A DNA stretch of 5,111 bases. Origin: an uncultured Bacilli bacterium (GTDB taxonomy: Bacteria; Bacillota_I; Bacilli_A; RF39; UBA660). Where the stretch lies: the NCBI GenBank assembly GCA_947630415.1, contig CANRHM010000096.1, positions 1 to 5,111 on the forward strand, given 5' to 3'. Under the pieces are notes generated by a model, which saw nothing but the letters and a program-made list of their open reading frames with translations, made no database searches and was not told the origin of the DNA. The position numbers were made by a program, and so were the translations under genes. Shown here piece after piece: positions 1 through 4,983 of this stretch. Positions within the stretch are counted from its first letter, which is position 1. The number at the start of each line of letters is the position of its first letter.

Positions 1-1422
1 AATGGAGCTAATCAAGTTGTAGATGGAAGTTGGATTTACAATAATAAGAGTTTTTCAGTAAAAGTAAATGTGTATGCACAGAATGAAGAAATAGGTGAAC
101 CAACTGAACCACAAGGAGAAACACAGGACGATGATTCATATGCTAATCCGCAAGATACAAGTGGAGCAAGTGTACCAAAATTGGTAACAGGAATGATACC
201 AGTTGTGTATAATGATGTAGACCAAAGATGGGAAAAAGCAGGAACAAGTGGTTGGTATGATTATGATCAACAAAAATGGGCTAATGCAGTAACAGTAGTA
301 GCAACGACAACATCACCAAAGGGTCATAATAGAAGTTATTACCAACAAGCAGAAGCAGGAACTCCTATATTAATGGAAGATATTAATACTATGTGGGTAT
401 GGATACCAAGATATGAGTATGATTATCAAGCATTACAAAAATTAGGATCAACACCTGGAGAAATAGATATCAAATTTATTGATACAACAAAAACAAGTTT
501 AACAGAAACAGATAACTATAAAGTCCATCCAGCCTTTGATTTTGGAGAAGAACAATTAGATGGATTCTGGTATGGAAAGTTTGAGACAAGTAGTAAAGAA
601 CAATGCACTGCAACAAGTAATGTGGTAAATACTGCCTGTGATAAAGATAACTTTACTCCACAAATACAACCAGGAGTAACCTCTTGGAGAGGAATAAGAG
701 TATCAACAGCTTTTACAGTATCTCAAAAAATGGTAATAGACTATGCAAATGAATATGGATTTACTGGTAATGAAATAGATACTCATATGAGTAAGAATAG
801 TGAATGGGGAGCAGTAGCCTACCTATCCCAAAGTAAATATGGAAAATATCATGTAGATCAACAAGAAGTATATATCAATAACTGTTCTAACTGGATCACA
901 GGAATAGCAGGAGCAACAGCAAGTGCAGAACAAGATTCAGCATGTACTAACACATATAATACTGAGGCAGGACAAAAAGCATCTACTACAGGAAACATCA
1001 CAGGAGTATATGATATGAGTGGTGGAGCTGAATATGTAATGGGCGCATTAGATGATGGAAATGGTAAGCCAAGAAGTGGTTACAATACATCACAAAATTC
1101 AGGCTTCAATGGAGTATTAAATAATGGTGGACCAGTATCTGATGGAAGGACATTACCAAATGAAAAATATTATGATTTATATAGTGGAAATGCAGCTGCA
1201 ACAGCATGTGGTGGAGGAGTATGTTATGGACATGCTTTATCCGAAACGGCAGGCTGGTATAGTGATTATGATACTTTTGTAACCTCTTCGTACTCGTGGT
1301 TCGTACGCGGCGGCCGCTATGATAGTGGCTCGGGTGCCGGAGTGTTCTCCTTCGACGGCTACTACGGTCACGCGTACGGCTACTACTCGTTCCGCCTAGT
1401 GCTCGTCAGTACAGGAGCGTAA
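1..1422 (+). CDS. DGR-type target surface protein with C-type-lectin/FGE-like C-terminus (5' partial)
   Basis: The frame is open from base 1, so the start lies outside the window. The GTG at 70 is only an internal Val codon with no ribosome binding site. 473 residues are visible (residue 1 = base 1). Residues 1-26 look like the end of a beta-rich domain. An acidic, Gln/Thr-rich linker follows (about 27-55), then a W-Y-D-Y-x-x-Q-K-W-A-N-A-V motif (about 85-97) and M-W-V-W-I-P-R-Y (131-138). Next come F-W-Y-G-K-F-E (189-195), E-W-G-A-V-A-Y-L (268-275) and Y-D-M-S-G-G-A-E-Y-V-M-G (337-348), the last resembling the D-M-x-G-N-V-W-E-W signature of FGE/sulfatase-modifying folds. The end is W-F-x-R-G-G to S-F-R-L-V-L (433-468). 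Six cysteines fall in three close pairs (202/213, 295/315, 403/408), which suggests disulfides and an extracellular location. Likely role: a ligand-binding surface protein whose C-terminal face is diversified. The ligand is unknown and enzymatic activity is unlikely. Codons are mostly A-ending until the final block. Confidence is high for the gene, moderate for the fold. Confidence 0.85.
   Translation, partial: NGANQVVDGSWIYNNKSFSVKVNVYAQNEEIGEPTEPQGETQDDDSYANPQDTSGASVPKLVTGMIPVVYNDVDQRWEKAGTSGWYDYDQQKWANAVTVVATTTSPKGHNRSYYQQAEAGTPILMEDINTMWVWIPRYEYDYQALQKLGSTPGEIDIKFIDTTKTSLTETDNYKVHPAFDFGEEQLDGFWYGKFETSSKEQCTATSNVVNTACDKDNFTPQIQPGVTSWRGIRVSTAFTVSQKMVIDYANEYGFTGNEIDTHMSKNSEWGAVAYLSQSKYGKYHVDQQEVYINNCSNWITGIAGATASAEQDSACTNTYNTEAGQKASTTGNITGVYDMSGGAEYVMGALDDGNGKPRSGYNTSQNSGFNGVLNNGGPVSDGRTLPNEKYYDLYSGNAAATACGGGVCYGHALSETAGWYSDYDTFVTSSYSWFVRGGRYDSGSGAGVFSFDGYYGHAYGYYSFRLVLVSTGA
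1286..1410 (+). other. Putative DGR variable region (VR) in the 3' end of the surface-protein gene
   Basis: Bases 1291-1410 hold 73 G/C of 120 (61%) and only 15 adenines. Bases 1141-1200 of the same gene hold 19 G/C of 60. Within the block, fixed codons (TGG TTC, CGC GGC GGC, GCC GGA GTG TTC TCC TTC, TCG TTC CGC CTA GTG CTC) separate clusters of surface-type residues. The clustered codons are CGC TAT GAT AGT (1315-1326), GGT (1333-1335), GAC GGC TAC TAC (1354-1365), CAC (1369-1371) and TAC GGC TAC TAC (1375-1386). All fourteen end in C or T, as expected if AAC/AAT codons in a template repeat were randomised at their adenines. The A-poor end (about 1387-1410) would be the initiation-of-mutagenic-homing segment. 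DGR biology is established for C-type-lectin targets. The assignment here is inference because no template or reverse transcriptase is visible. Confidence 0.75.
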
Positions 1423-1440
1423 GCAATTTATACTTTGCTT
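1421..1440 (+). other. Small hairpin at the stop codon, directly after the variable region
   Basis: AAGCAA (1421-1426) pairs with TTGCTT (1435-1440) across an 8-base loop, overlapping the TAA stop. Some DGRs carry a hairpin or cruciform a few bases after the homing segment that promotes retrohoming, and the position fits that loosely. With only six pairs, four of them A-T, it may equally be chance or a weak part of the 3' end structure. Confidence 0.35.
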
Positions 1441-1459
1441 TTAACGAATCTTATTTATT

Positions 1460-1490
1460 AACTGTGTAAAAATAATTACGCAGTTTTTAT
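1460..1490 (+). terminator. Rho-independent terminator after the surface-protein gene
   Basis: AACTGTGTAA (1460-1469) pairs with TTACGCAGTT (1476-1485) as a 10-pair stem with one U-G wobble and a 6-base loop. The 3' arm runs into a T stretch (five T's, 1484-1488). It lies between the stop of the surface-protein gene and the dinB promoter, so it isolates the two units. The U-tract is short, so efficiency may be moderate. Confidence 0.7.
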
Positions 1491-1491
1491 G

Positions 1492-1520
1492 TTGAAATAC
1501 GAAAACAAATGTTTTATAAT
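1492..1520 (+). promoter_or_regulatory. Sigma-A promoter of dinB
   Basis: TTGAAA at 1492-1497 (-35) and a perfect TATAAT at 1515-1520 (-10) are separated by 17 bases. Transcription would start about 1526-1528, leaving a leader of under 20 bases that begins almost at the ribosome binding site. The spacer contains a LexA-like palindrome. Confidence 0.8.
1502..1515 (+). promoter_or_regulatory. LexA (SOS box)-like operator in the dinB promoter
   Basis: AAAAC-AAAT-GTTTT is a perfect inverted repeat with a 4-base spacer. Against the Bacillus consensus CGAACRNRYGTTYC it matches 10 of the 13 specified positions; the mismatches are the first two bases and the last. It sits between -35 and -10 and touches the -10 hexamer, so a bound repressor would block RNA polymerase. 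The downstream gene is a translesion polymerase, a classic SOS target. The A/T-rich arms mean chance cannot be excluded. Confidence 0.55.
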
Positions 1521-1543
1521 AGAGATAAAAGGAGGCATTATTT

Positions 1544-2755
1544 ATGGAGAAGAAAAGAATCATTTTTCATGTTGATGTAAATAATGCCTTTTTGTCTTGG
1601 ACGGCAGTAAAGATGTTAGAGGAAGGCTCTACTTTGGATATTCGTACAATTCCTTCTGTTATTGGAGGAGACGAAGAAAATAGACATGGTATTGTCTTAG
1701 CAAAATCACCTATTGCTAAAAAGTATGGCATTAAGACGGCAGAGACCCTTTATGAAGCAAGGAGAAAATGTCCTTCGCTTAAGACTTATCCATCGGATCA
1801 TGATTATTATAAGATGAAGTCTAATGAGCTTTATCAATATTTTTTAACGATTACTCCTAATGTGGAACCTTTTTCGATTGATGAAAGTTTTTTAGATATG
1901 AGTGGAATGCGTTATCTACATAAAGACTTAATTCAGTTTGCTTATGAGATGAAAGAAGAAATTAAAAAACGATTTGGATACACCGTCAATATTGGAATTG
2001 CCAATTGTAAGTTATGTGCGAAGATGGCGTCTGACTTTGAAAAACCGGATAAAGTACATACCCTTTTTGATGAAGAGATTCCAAGTAAGATGTGGCCTTT
2101 ACCGGTTGAGGCTTTGTTTATGGTAGGAAAGTCTACCAGTGAGAAATTAAAACAATTAGGAATTAAAACGATTGGAGACTTGGCAAGTAAAGACTTAAAT
2201 TATTTGCGTAAATACTTTAAATCCTTTGCTGTCACTTTACACGAATATGCGAATGGGATTGATAACAGTTTAGTAGGGAAGAAAAAAACAGAGAGTAAAA
2301 GTATTTCTACTACCGAGACGTTATCCACCGATGTTGTGGATAAAAACATTTTAAAAAAGATTCTTTTAAAACAAGTGGATGAAGTAGGAAGGGACTTAAG
2401 ACGACAAGGCTTTTATGCGTCTACCATTGCGGTTATTTTAAGAACCAAAGACTTTGTCGATTATTCGCATCAAACGAAACTAGTAAATGCGACCAATGTG
2501 AATGAAGAAATCTATAAAACGGTTTGTCAATTACTAGATCATGTTTATAGAGGAGAACCTATTCGTCTAATTGGGGTAAGACTTGCTGATTTTACGAAAG
2601 AACGGATTAAACAAGTTTCTCTTTTTGAACGACCAAGCGATGTTGAAAATGAAAAAGTACAAAAGACCATGGATGAAATCAATGATCGTTTTGGTTCCAC
2701 CAGTATAATTCCTGCTAGTCTTTTAAAACAAGAAAAAAAGATTGACAAGGATTAA
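1544..2755 (+). CDS. dinB: Y-family translesion DNA polymerase (DinB/Pol IV-like)
   Basis: Low-fidelity polymerase that copies past damaged template bases and is held at the replication clamp. The 403 residues are somewhat longer than E. coli Pol IV. The palm begins at H-V-D-V-N-N-A-F (9-16): D11 is the first catalytic Asp and F16 aligns with the steric gate. S-I-D-E (111-114) supplies catalytic D113 and E114. G-I-A-N-C-K-L-C-A-K-M-A-S-D (151-164) is the conserved palm stretch followed by K-P-D-K. A helix-hairpin-helix-like thumb covers about 186-215, and the little-finger domain about 250-350. Q-V-S-L-F (357-361) is a clean beta-clamp-binding motif, followed by a charged tail. The start is fixed by AAAAGGAGG at 1527-1535, eight bases before ATG. 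The gene is monocistronic in control, with its own promoter and probable LexA site. No terminator follows, so read-through into the next operon is possible. The family is certain; DinB versus another Y-family subgroup is less so. Confidence 0.93.
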   Translation: MEKKRIIFHVDVNNAFLSWTAVKMLEEGSTLDIRTIPSVIGGDEENRHGIVLAKSPIAKKYGIKTAETLYEARRKCPSLKTYPSDHDYYKMKSNELYQYFLTITPNVEPFSIDESFLDMSGMRYLHKDLIQFAYEMKEEIKKRFGYTVNIGIANCKLCAKMASDFEKPDKVHTLFDEEIPSKMWPLPVEALFMVGKSTSEKLKQLGIKTIGDLASKDLNYLRKYFKSFAVTLHEYANGIDNSLVGKKKTESKSISTTETLSTDVVDKNILKKILLKQVDEVGRDLRRQGFYASTIAVILRTKDFVDYSHQTKLVNATNVNEEIYKTVCQLLDHVYRGEPIRLIGVRLADFTKERIKQVSLFERPSDVENEKVQKTMDEINDRFGSTSIIPASLLKQEKKIDKD

Positions 2756-2773
2756 ATATTTTATTAATATAAT
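2742..2773 (+). promoter_or_regulatory. Likely promoter of the three-gene unknown operon
   Basis: A consensus TTGACA lies at 2742-2747, inside the last codons of dinB. Seventeen bases on is TAATAT (2765-2770), a 4-of-6 match to -10. A perfect TATAAT lies at 2768-2773 but with a 20-base spacer. Either could serve. The perfect -35 may be partly coincidental because it encodes Ile-Asp-Lys of DinB. Confidence 0.55.
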
Positions 2774-2784
2774 AAACTATCGAA

Positions 2785-2790
2785 AAGAGG
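2785..2790 (+). promoter_or_regulatory. Ribosome binding site that decides the start at 2800
   Basis: AAGAGG ends at 2790. The ATG at 2794 is only 3 bases away, too close for efficient initiation. The ATG at 2800 is 9 bases away and the one at 2806 is 15 away, so 2800 is the best start. Confidence 0.65.
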
Positions 2791-2799
2791 AAAATGATT

Positions 2800-3189
2800 A
2801 TGGAAATGAAGAAAGATATAGATAAAGAATTAGCCGATGTAGTATCCGATGTTAAAGAAAAAAAGCAAGCACTTTTAACGGTGGTAGCAGAACTTTTAGG
2901 GTCTGGTGTTCTTTCGGTAGATGCCTTACCTATTGATTTAAAAGATAAACTTTATACTTTAACAGAAGACTTAGCTTATGATGAAAGAGATTTTGATCTT
3001 ATCAAAGAAGAAATGACGCGTATGATTGATCAAAACATCGATGAGGTAGGCGAAGAATTTTATAAATTCCTAGGTGAAGTTGGCGAAAGAGAACGTGAAG
3101 ATGCTACTAGGAAAGAGATTGCGGACTATTATCAAGAACGTCCTCGTCGTCTTATGATTACCGTTCGTATTGGTAAAAAGCAAAAATAA
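2800..3189 (+). CDS. Small charged helical protein of unknown function
   Basis: I do not recognise this family. The 129-residue product (131 if the upstream ATG at 2794 is used) is strongly charged and predicted mostly helical. A Lys/Asp/Glu-rich N-terminal helix (1-23) leads to a short hydrophobic stretch L-L-T-V-V-A-E-L-L (25-33), probably an amphipathic helix rather than a membrane segment. A very acidic middle follows (about 45-95, with Y-D-E-R-D-F-D and I-D-E-V-G-E-E-F). The end is basic: R-P-R-R-L-M-I-T-V-R-I-G-K-K-Q-K. No signal peptide or cysteines are seen, so it is likely cytosolic. It is first of three co-directional genes, 23 bases before the coiled-coil membrane protein, so the three products probably act together. 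An adaptor or cytoplasmic partner of the membrane protein is possible but speculative. Confidence 0.75.
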   Translation: MEMKKDIDKELADVVSDVKEKKQALLTVVAELLGSGVLSVDALPIDLKDKLYTLTEDLAYDERDFDLIKEEMTRMIDQNIDEVGEEFYKFLGEVGEREREDATRKEIADYYQERPRRLMITVRIGKKQK

Positions 3190-3212
3190 ACCTATGGTAG
3201 GGGGTGTGGTAG

Positions 3213-3845
3213 ATGACAAGTCAAGAATTAGCTGAAAAAATTAAGATACTTCAAAGTGAAATTGAAGCCTGTGACAAAGACATGGATACGTATGAAGGTA
3301 GTTATCAACAATCACTTAGTGGGCTTATTCAAGAAAAAGAAATGTTACTAGAGGAAAGAAAAAGAGTGGATCAATTGATTCGGATAAAAAAATATAGAAT
3401 GCCTTTTTCTATTTTAAAAATAGCACTTACTTTGTTGTTTTCTCTTACTTTAGGAGGAATAACGATTGCTTTACCAGATGTGGTAATGAAAGCACCAATG
3501 GGTATTATTTGGTTCTTTTCTAGTCTTTTAGGAGCCGGTATTGTAATAAGCTCCATTAATCATATTATTAAAGATCATAAACAAATGGAGATTGCTTCTT
3601 TTCCTACTTTTGCCAATTTATACCAATCAGAAGATGAATTGACGAAAAAGATTAATGAACACGATGAACAAATCGAATATCGTGAAGAATGTCGTGATAT
3701 GATGAAACCCTCTCAAGAGAAGAAAGCTTACCTACAAAAAGAATTAAAAAAGTATCAAAGTGAACTTGATCAATTGATGGGATTTGATGTTCGTCCTAGC
3801 GTGGAGTTAGGAAAAGCACCTATGCAAAAAAGGAGAGATTCATAA
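3213..3845 (+). CDS. Coiled-coil protein with two central transmembrane segments, unknown function
   Basis: I do not recognise the family, but the architecture is clear. A coiled coil rich in Glu, Lys, Gln and Leu (about 3-58) is followed by two hydrophobic segments (about 66-87 and 95-117) joined by a short P-D-V-V-M-K-A-P turn. A second coiled coil (about 138-188) and a basic tail ending in Q-K-R-R-D-S complete the 210 residues. Basic residues flank the membrane hairpin (R-I-K-K-Y-R before, K-D-H-K after). By the positive-inside rule both coiled-coil arms should therefore be cytoplasmic with a short outer loop. ATG 3213 is preceded by GGGGGTG about 6 bases upstream. It ends with TAATG, its stop overlapping the next start by one base, so translation of the two is probably coupled. 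It may scaffold the neighbouring soluble proteins at the membrane; that role is inference. Confidence 0.8.
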   Translation: MTSQELAEKIKILQSEIEACDKDMDTYEGSYQQSLSGLIQEKEMLLEERKRVDQLIRIKKYRMPFSILKIALTLLFSLTLGGITIALPDVVMKAPMGIIWFFSSLLGAGIVISSINHIIKDHKQMEIASFPTFANLYQSEDELTKKINEHDEQIEYREECRDMMKPSQEKKAYLQKELKKYQSELDQLMGFDVRPSVELGKAPMQKRRDS

Positions 3846-4435
3846 TGGATAAAGAGTTACAAACTACTTTGAATGAAGGAATCCATAAATTAAAAGAACG
3901 CTCTTTGTTATCCGAAGAGATTAAAGGTCTTGTGGATATGTTAGTTCGTGAATACGATGAAGCAAGTATTTTAGATATGGCGCCTTCTAATATAGAAAGA
4001 GAATTAACTGATAAAGAAAGAGTCAAACTAGAAAAATTAGAACATCAAGGTTTGATGGCTTACTATCGCTTAGTTTGTGCTGTTGATAAAAATGAACGAA
4101 AAATGTATTTACGTACCTTAAGGGCAACGATTTTATCTTGCATTTTGGAAAGCAATGGTAAATATGGTATGCGCAATTTCCGCTATTTCTATAACAAAGC
4201 TTCTGATATGGTGGAAGGAAATACTGGAAAAAGTCTTTTATATCCCGACATGTATCAATGCGATGACTTAACGGATAATGAAAAATTAGAATTACTTCGA
4301 AAAGGTAGTATTGCTAAGACGAAAGACTTTCTATGTAAAAGAGGTTATTTGAAAGTAGAAAAACCAGGCGAAATATTCGAGGACTTAAGAGTTACGGAAA
4401 AGGGAAAAGAATACATTAAACGATTTGGAAATTAG
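3845..4435 (+). CDS. Hypothetical protein with possible C-terminal winged-helix-like region
   Basis: Not recognised as a known family. The 196 residues are charged and mainly helical with no membrane segment or signal peptide. The N-terminal half (1-75) is Glu/Lys-rich helices. The middle (about 70-125) is more compact and aromatic (L-M-A-Y-Y-R-L-V-C-A-V; M-R-N-F-R-Y-F-Y-N-K). The end (about 150-194) reads K-T-K-D-F-L-C-K-R-G-Y-L-K-V, then a short turn and L-R-V-T-E-K-G-K-E-Y-I. That is the pattern of a recognition helix, wing and closing helix in winged-helix proteins (compare the common L-T-E-K-G ending). It could bind DNA or use the fold for protein contacts. The start overlaps the previous stop (TAATG), with AAAAAAGGAG placed about 9 bases upstream, so it belongs to the same operon and ends it: a terminator follows at once. 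Confidence 0.78.
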   Translation: MDKELQTTLNEGIHKLKERSLLSEEIKGLVDMLVREYDEASILDMAPSNIERELTDKERVKLEKLEHQGLMAYYRLVCAVDKNERKMYLRTLRATILSCILESNGKYGMRNFRYFYNKASDMVEGNTGKSLLYPDMYQCDDLTDNEKLELLRKGSIAKTKDFLCKRGYLKVEKPGEIFEDLRVTEKGKEYIKRFGN

Positions 4436-4463
4436 AAGGAAGGTGCCCCTTGCCTTTTTCTTT
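4436..4463 (+). terminator. Rho-independent terminator of the three-gene operon
   Basis: AAGGAAGG (4436-4443) pairs with CCTT-g-CCTT (4448-4456) as eight pairs with one bulged G and a TGCC loop. The 3' arm runs on into TTT C TTT. It begins one base after the TAG stop, and separates this operon from the S10 operon promoter. Confidence 0.75.
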
Positions 4464-4470
4464 GCTTCAA

Positions 4471-4494
4471 TTTTTTAAAAAAGTTTTTAAAAAA
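4471..4494 (+). promoter_or_regulatory. UP-element-like A/T tracts upstream of the S10 promoter
   Basis: Alternating runs T6-A6-G-T5-A6 end three bases before the -35 hexamer. The pattern resembles the UP element (A-tract, T-tract, A-tract) contacted by the RNA polymerase alpha C-terminal domain, and such tracts are also intrinsically bent. It would boost expression of a ribosomal operon. Confidence 0.55.
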
Positions 4495-4497
4495 TGC

Positions 4498-4527
4498 TTG
4501 TCAAATAAGGAAATGCTATGTTATAAT
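4498..4527 (+). promoter_or_regulatory. Strong sigma-A promoter of the S10 ribosomal operon
   Basis: TTGTCA (4498-4503, 5 of 6 to consensus) and a perfect TATAAT (4522-4527) are 18 bases apart. A TGT just before the -10 (4519-4521) makes it an extended -10 promoter. Transcription would start about 4533-4535, giving a leader of roughly 115 bases. Confidence 0.85.
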
Positions 4528-4531
4528 TAAT

Positions 4532-4642
4532 TTCGTGTGGCTGCTTAGATGTGGGAGGTTGTCGATACACCCGGATAAGTTGTTCGAATGTATCGGGTTA
4601 TTCACACGGAGCAAGTCTATACTAGATATAGGCGAAGGGAGG
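4532..4642 (+). promoter_or_regulatory. Structured 5' leader of rpsJ, likely ribosomal-protein feedback element
   Basis: A long-range stem joins CGTGTG (4534-4539) to CACACG (4603-4608), extendable to nine pairs with wobbles. Inside it CGATACA (4563-4569) pairs with TGTATCG (4589-4595). An alternative pairing, ACCCGGATA (4569-4577) with TATCGGGT (4591-4598) and one bulged G, is mutually exclusive with that stem. A separate 7-pair hairpin (GTCTATA 4615-4621 with TATAGGC 4627-4633, loop CTAGA) ends just before the ribosome binding site AAGGGAGG (4635-4642). Ribosomal operons often carry leaders bound by one of their products (L4 for the E. coli S10 operon). Which protein binds here cannot be read from sequence. 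No terminator with a U-tract is evident, so control of translation is more plausible than attenuation. Confidence 0.65.
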
Positions 4643-4649
4643 ATTTAAA

Positions 4650-4958
4650 ATGTCAAAAGAAAAGGTTCGTATCAAATTAAAAAGTTATGAACACGGAATG
4701 CTAGATAATGCCGCAACAAAAATAGTAGAAACTGTAAAAAGATCAGGTGGAGAAATCAGTGGACCAGTACCACTTCCTACTGAAATTGAAAAATATACTA
4801 TTTTAAGAGCTGTACACAAATACAAAGATTCTCGTGAACAATTCGAAATGCGTACACACAAAAGACTTATTGATATCAAGAATCCAAGCAAGGAAACCAT
4901 TGAGGCACTTACTCATTTGGATTTACCAAGCGGTGTTGATATTGAAATCAAACTATAA
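4650..4958 (+). CDS. rpsJ: 30S ribosomal protein S10
   Basis: Small-subunit head protein that also takes part in transcription antitermination as NusE with NusB. The 102 residues match the usual length. Family landmarks are the N-terminal strand V-R-I-K-L-K-S-Y (6-13), G-P-V-P-L-P-T (38-44) before the extended loop, the S-R-E-Q-F-E-M-R-T-H-K-R-L-I-D-I stretch (61-76), and the L-P-S-G-V-D-I-E-I end (92-100). ATG 4650 has an AAGGGAGG ribosome binding site seven bases upstream. It is the first gene of the S10 operon, preceded by its own strong promoter and leader and followed after 25 bases by rplC. Confidence 0.98.
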   Translation: MSKEKVRIKLKSYEHGMLDNAATKIVETVKRSGGEISGPVPLPTEIEKYTILRAVHKYKDSREQFEMRTHKRLIDIKNPSKETIEALTHLDLPSGVDIEIKL

Positions 4959-4983
4959 CAAATATTATTAGGAGGAAAAGGAA

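Noticed and set aside
70..72. GTG as the start codon of the first gene
   Set aside because: The frame is open back to base 1 with sensible domain-like sequence and no ribosome binding site precedes it. The gene is simply cut by the window edge.
1207..1224. C-x4-C (residues 403-408) as the catalytic cysteine pair of a formylglycine-generating enzyme
   Set aside because: In FGE the cysteine pair follows the G-G-S-(W/Y) motif near the C-terminus. Here it precedes the R-G-G motif and the rest of the active site is not recognisable.
1286..1419. GC-rich block as a horizontally acquired fragment or assembly chimera
   Set aside because: The reading frame and FGE-like fold continue through it to the typical F-R-L-V-L end. 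The pattern of C/T-ending codons between fixed codons is better explained by DGR mutagenesis.
2545..2748. Minus-strand open frame inside dinB, and similar ones at 3371-3556, 3820-4026 and 4685-4900
   Set aside because: All lie opposite well-supported genes, lack ribosome binding sites and give low-complexity hydrophobic or Ser-rich translations typical of reverse-strand shadows.
4549..4578. Short upstream ORF (ATG at 4549, 9 codons) in the rpsJ leader
   Set aside because: No ribosome binding site precedes it and it lies within the predicted leader structure, so it is most likely chance.
4559..4648. 29-codon open frame from TTG at 4559 after GGGAGG at 4553-4558
   Set aside because: The gap between the GGGAGG and TTG is zero, the start is weak, and the peptide shows no recognisable features. 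The stretch is explained by RNA structure.
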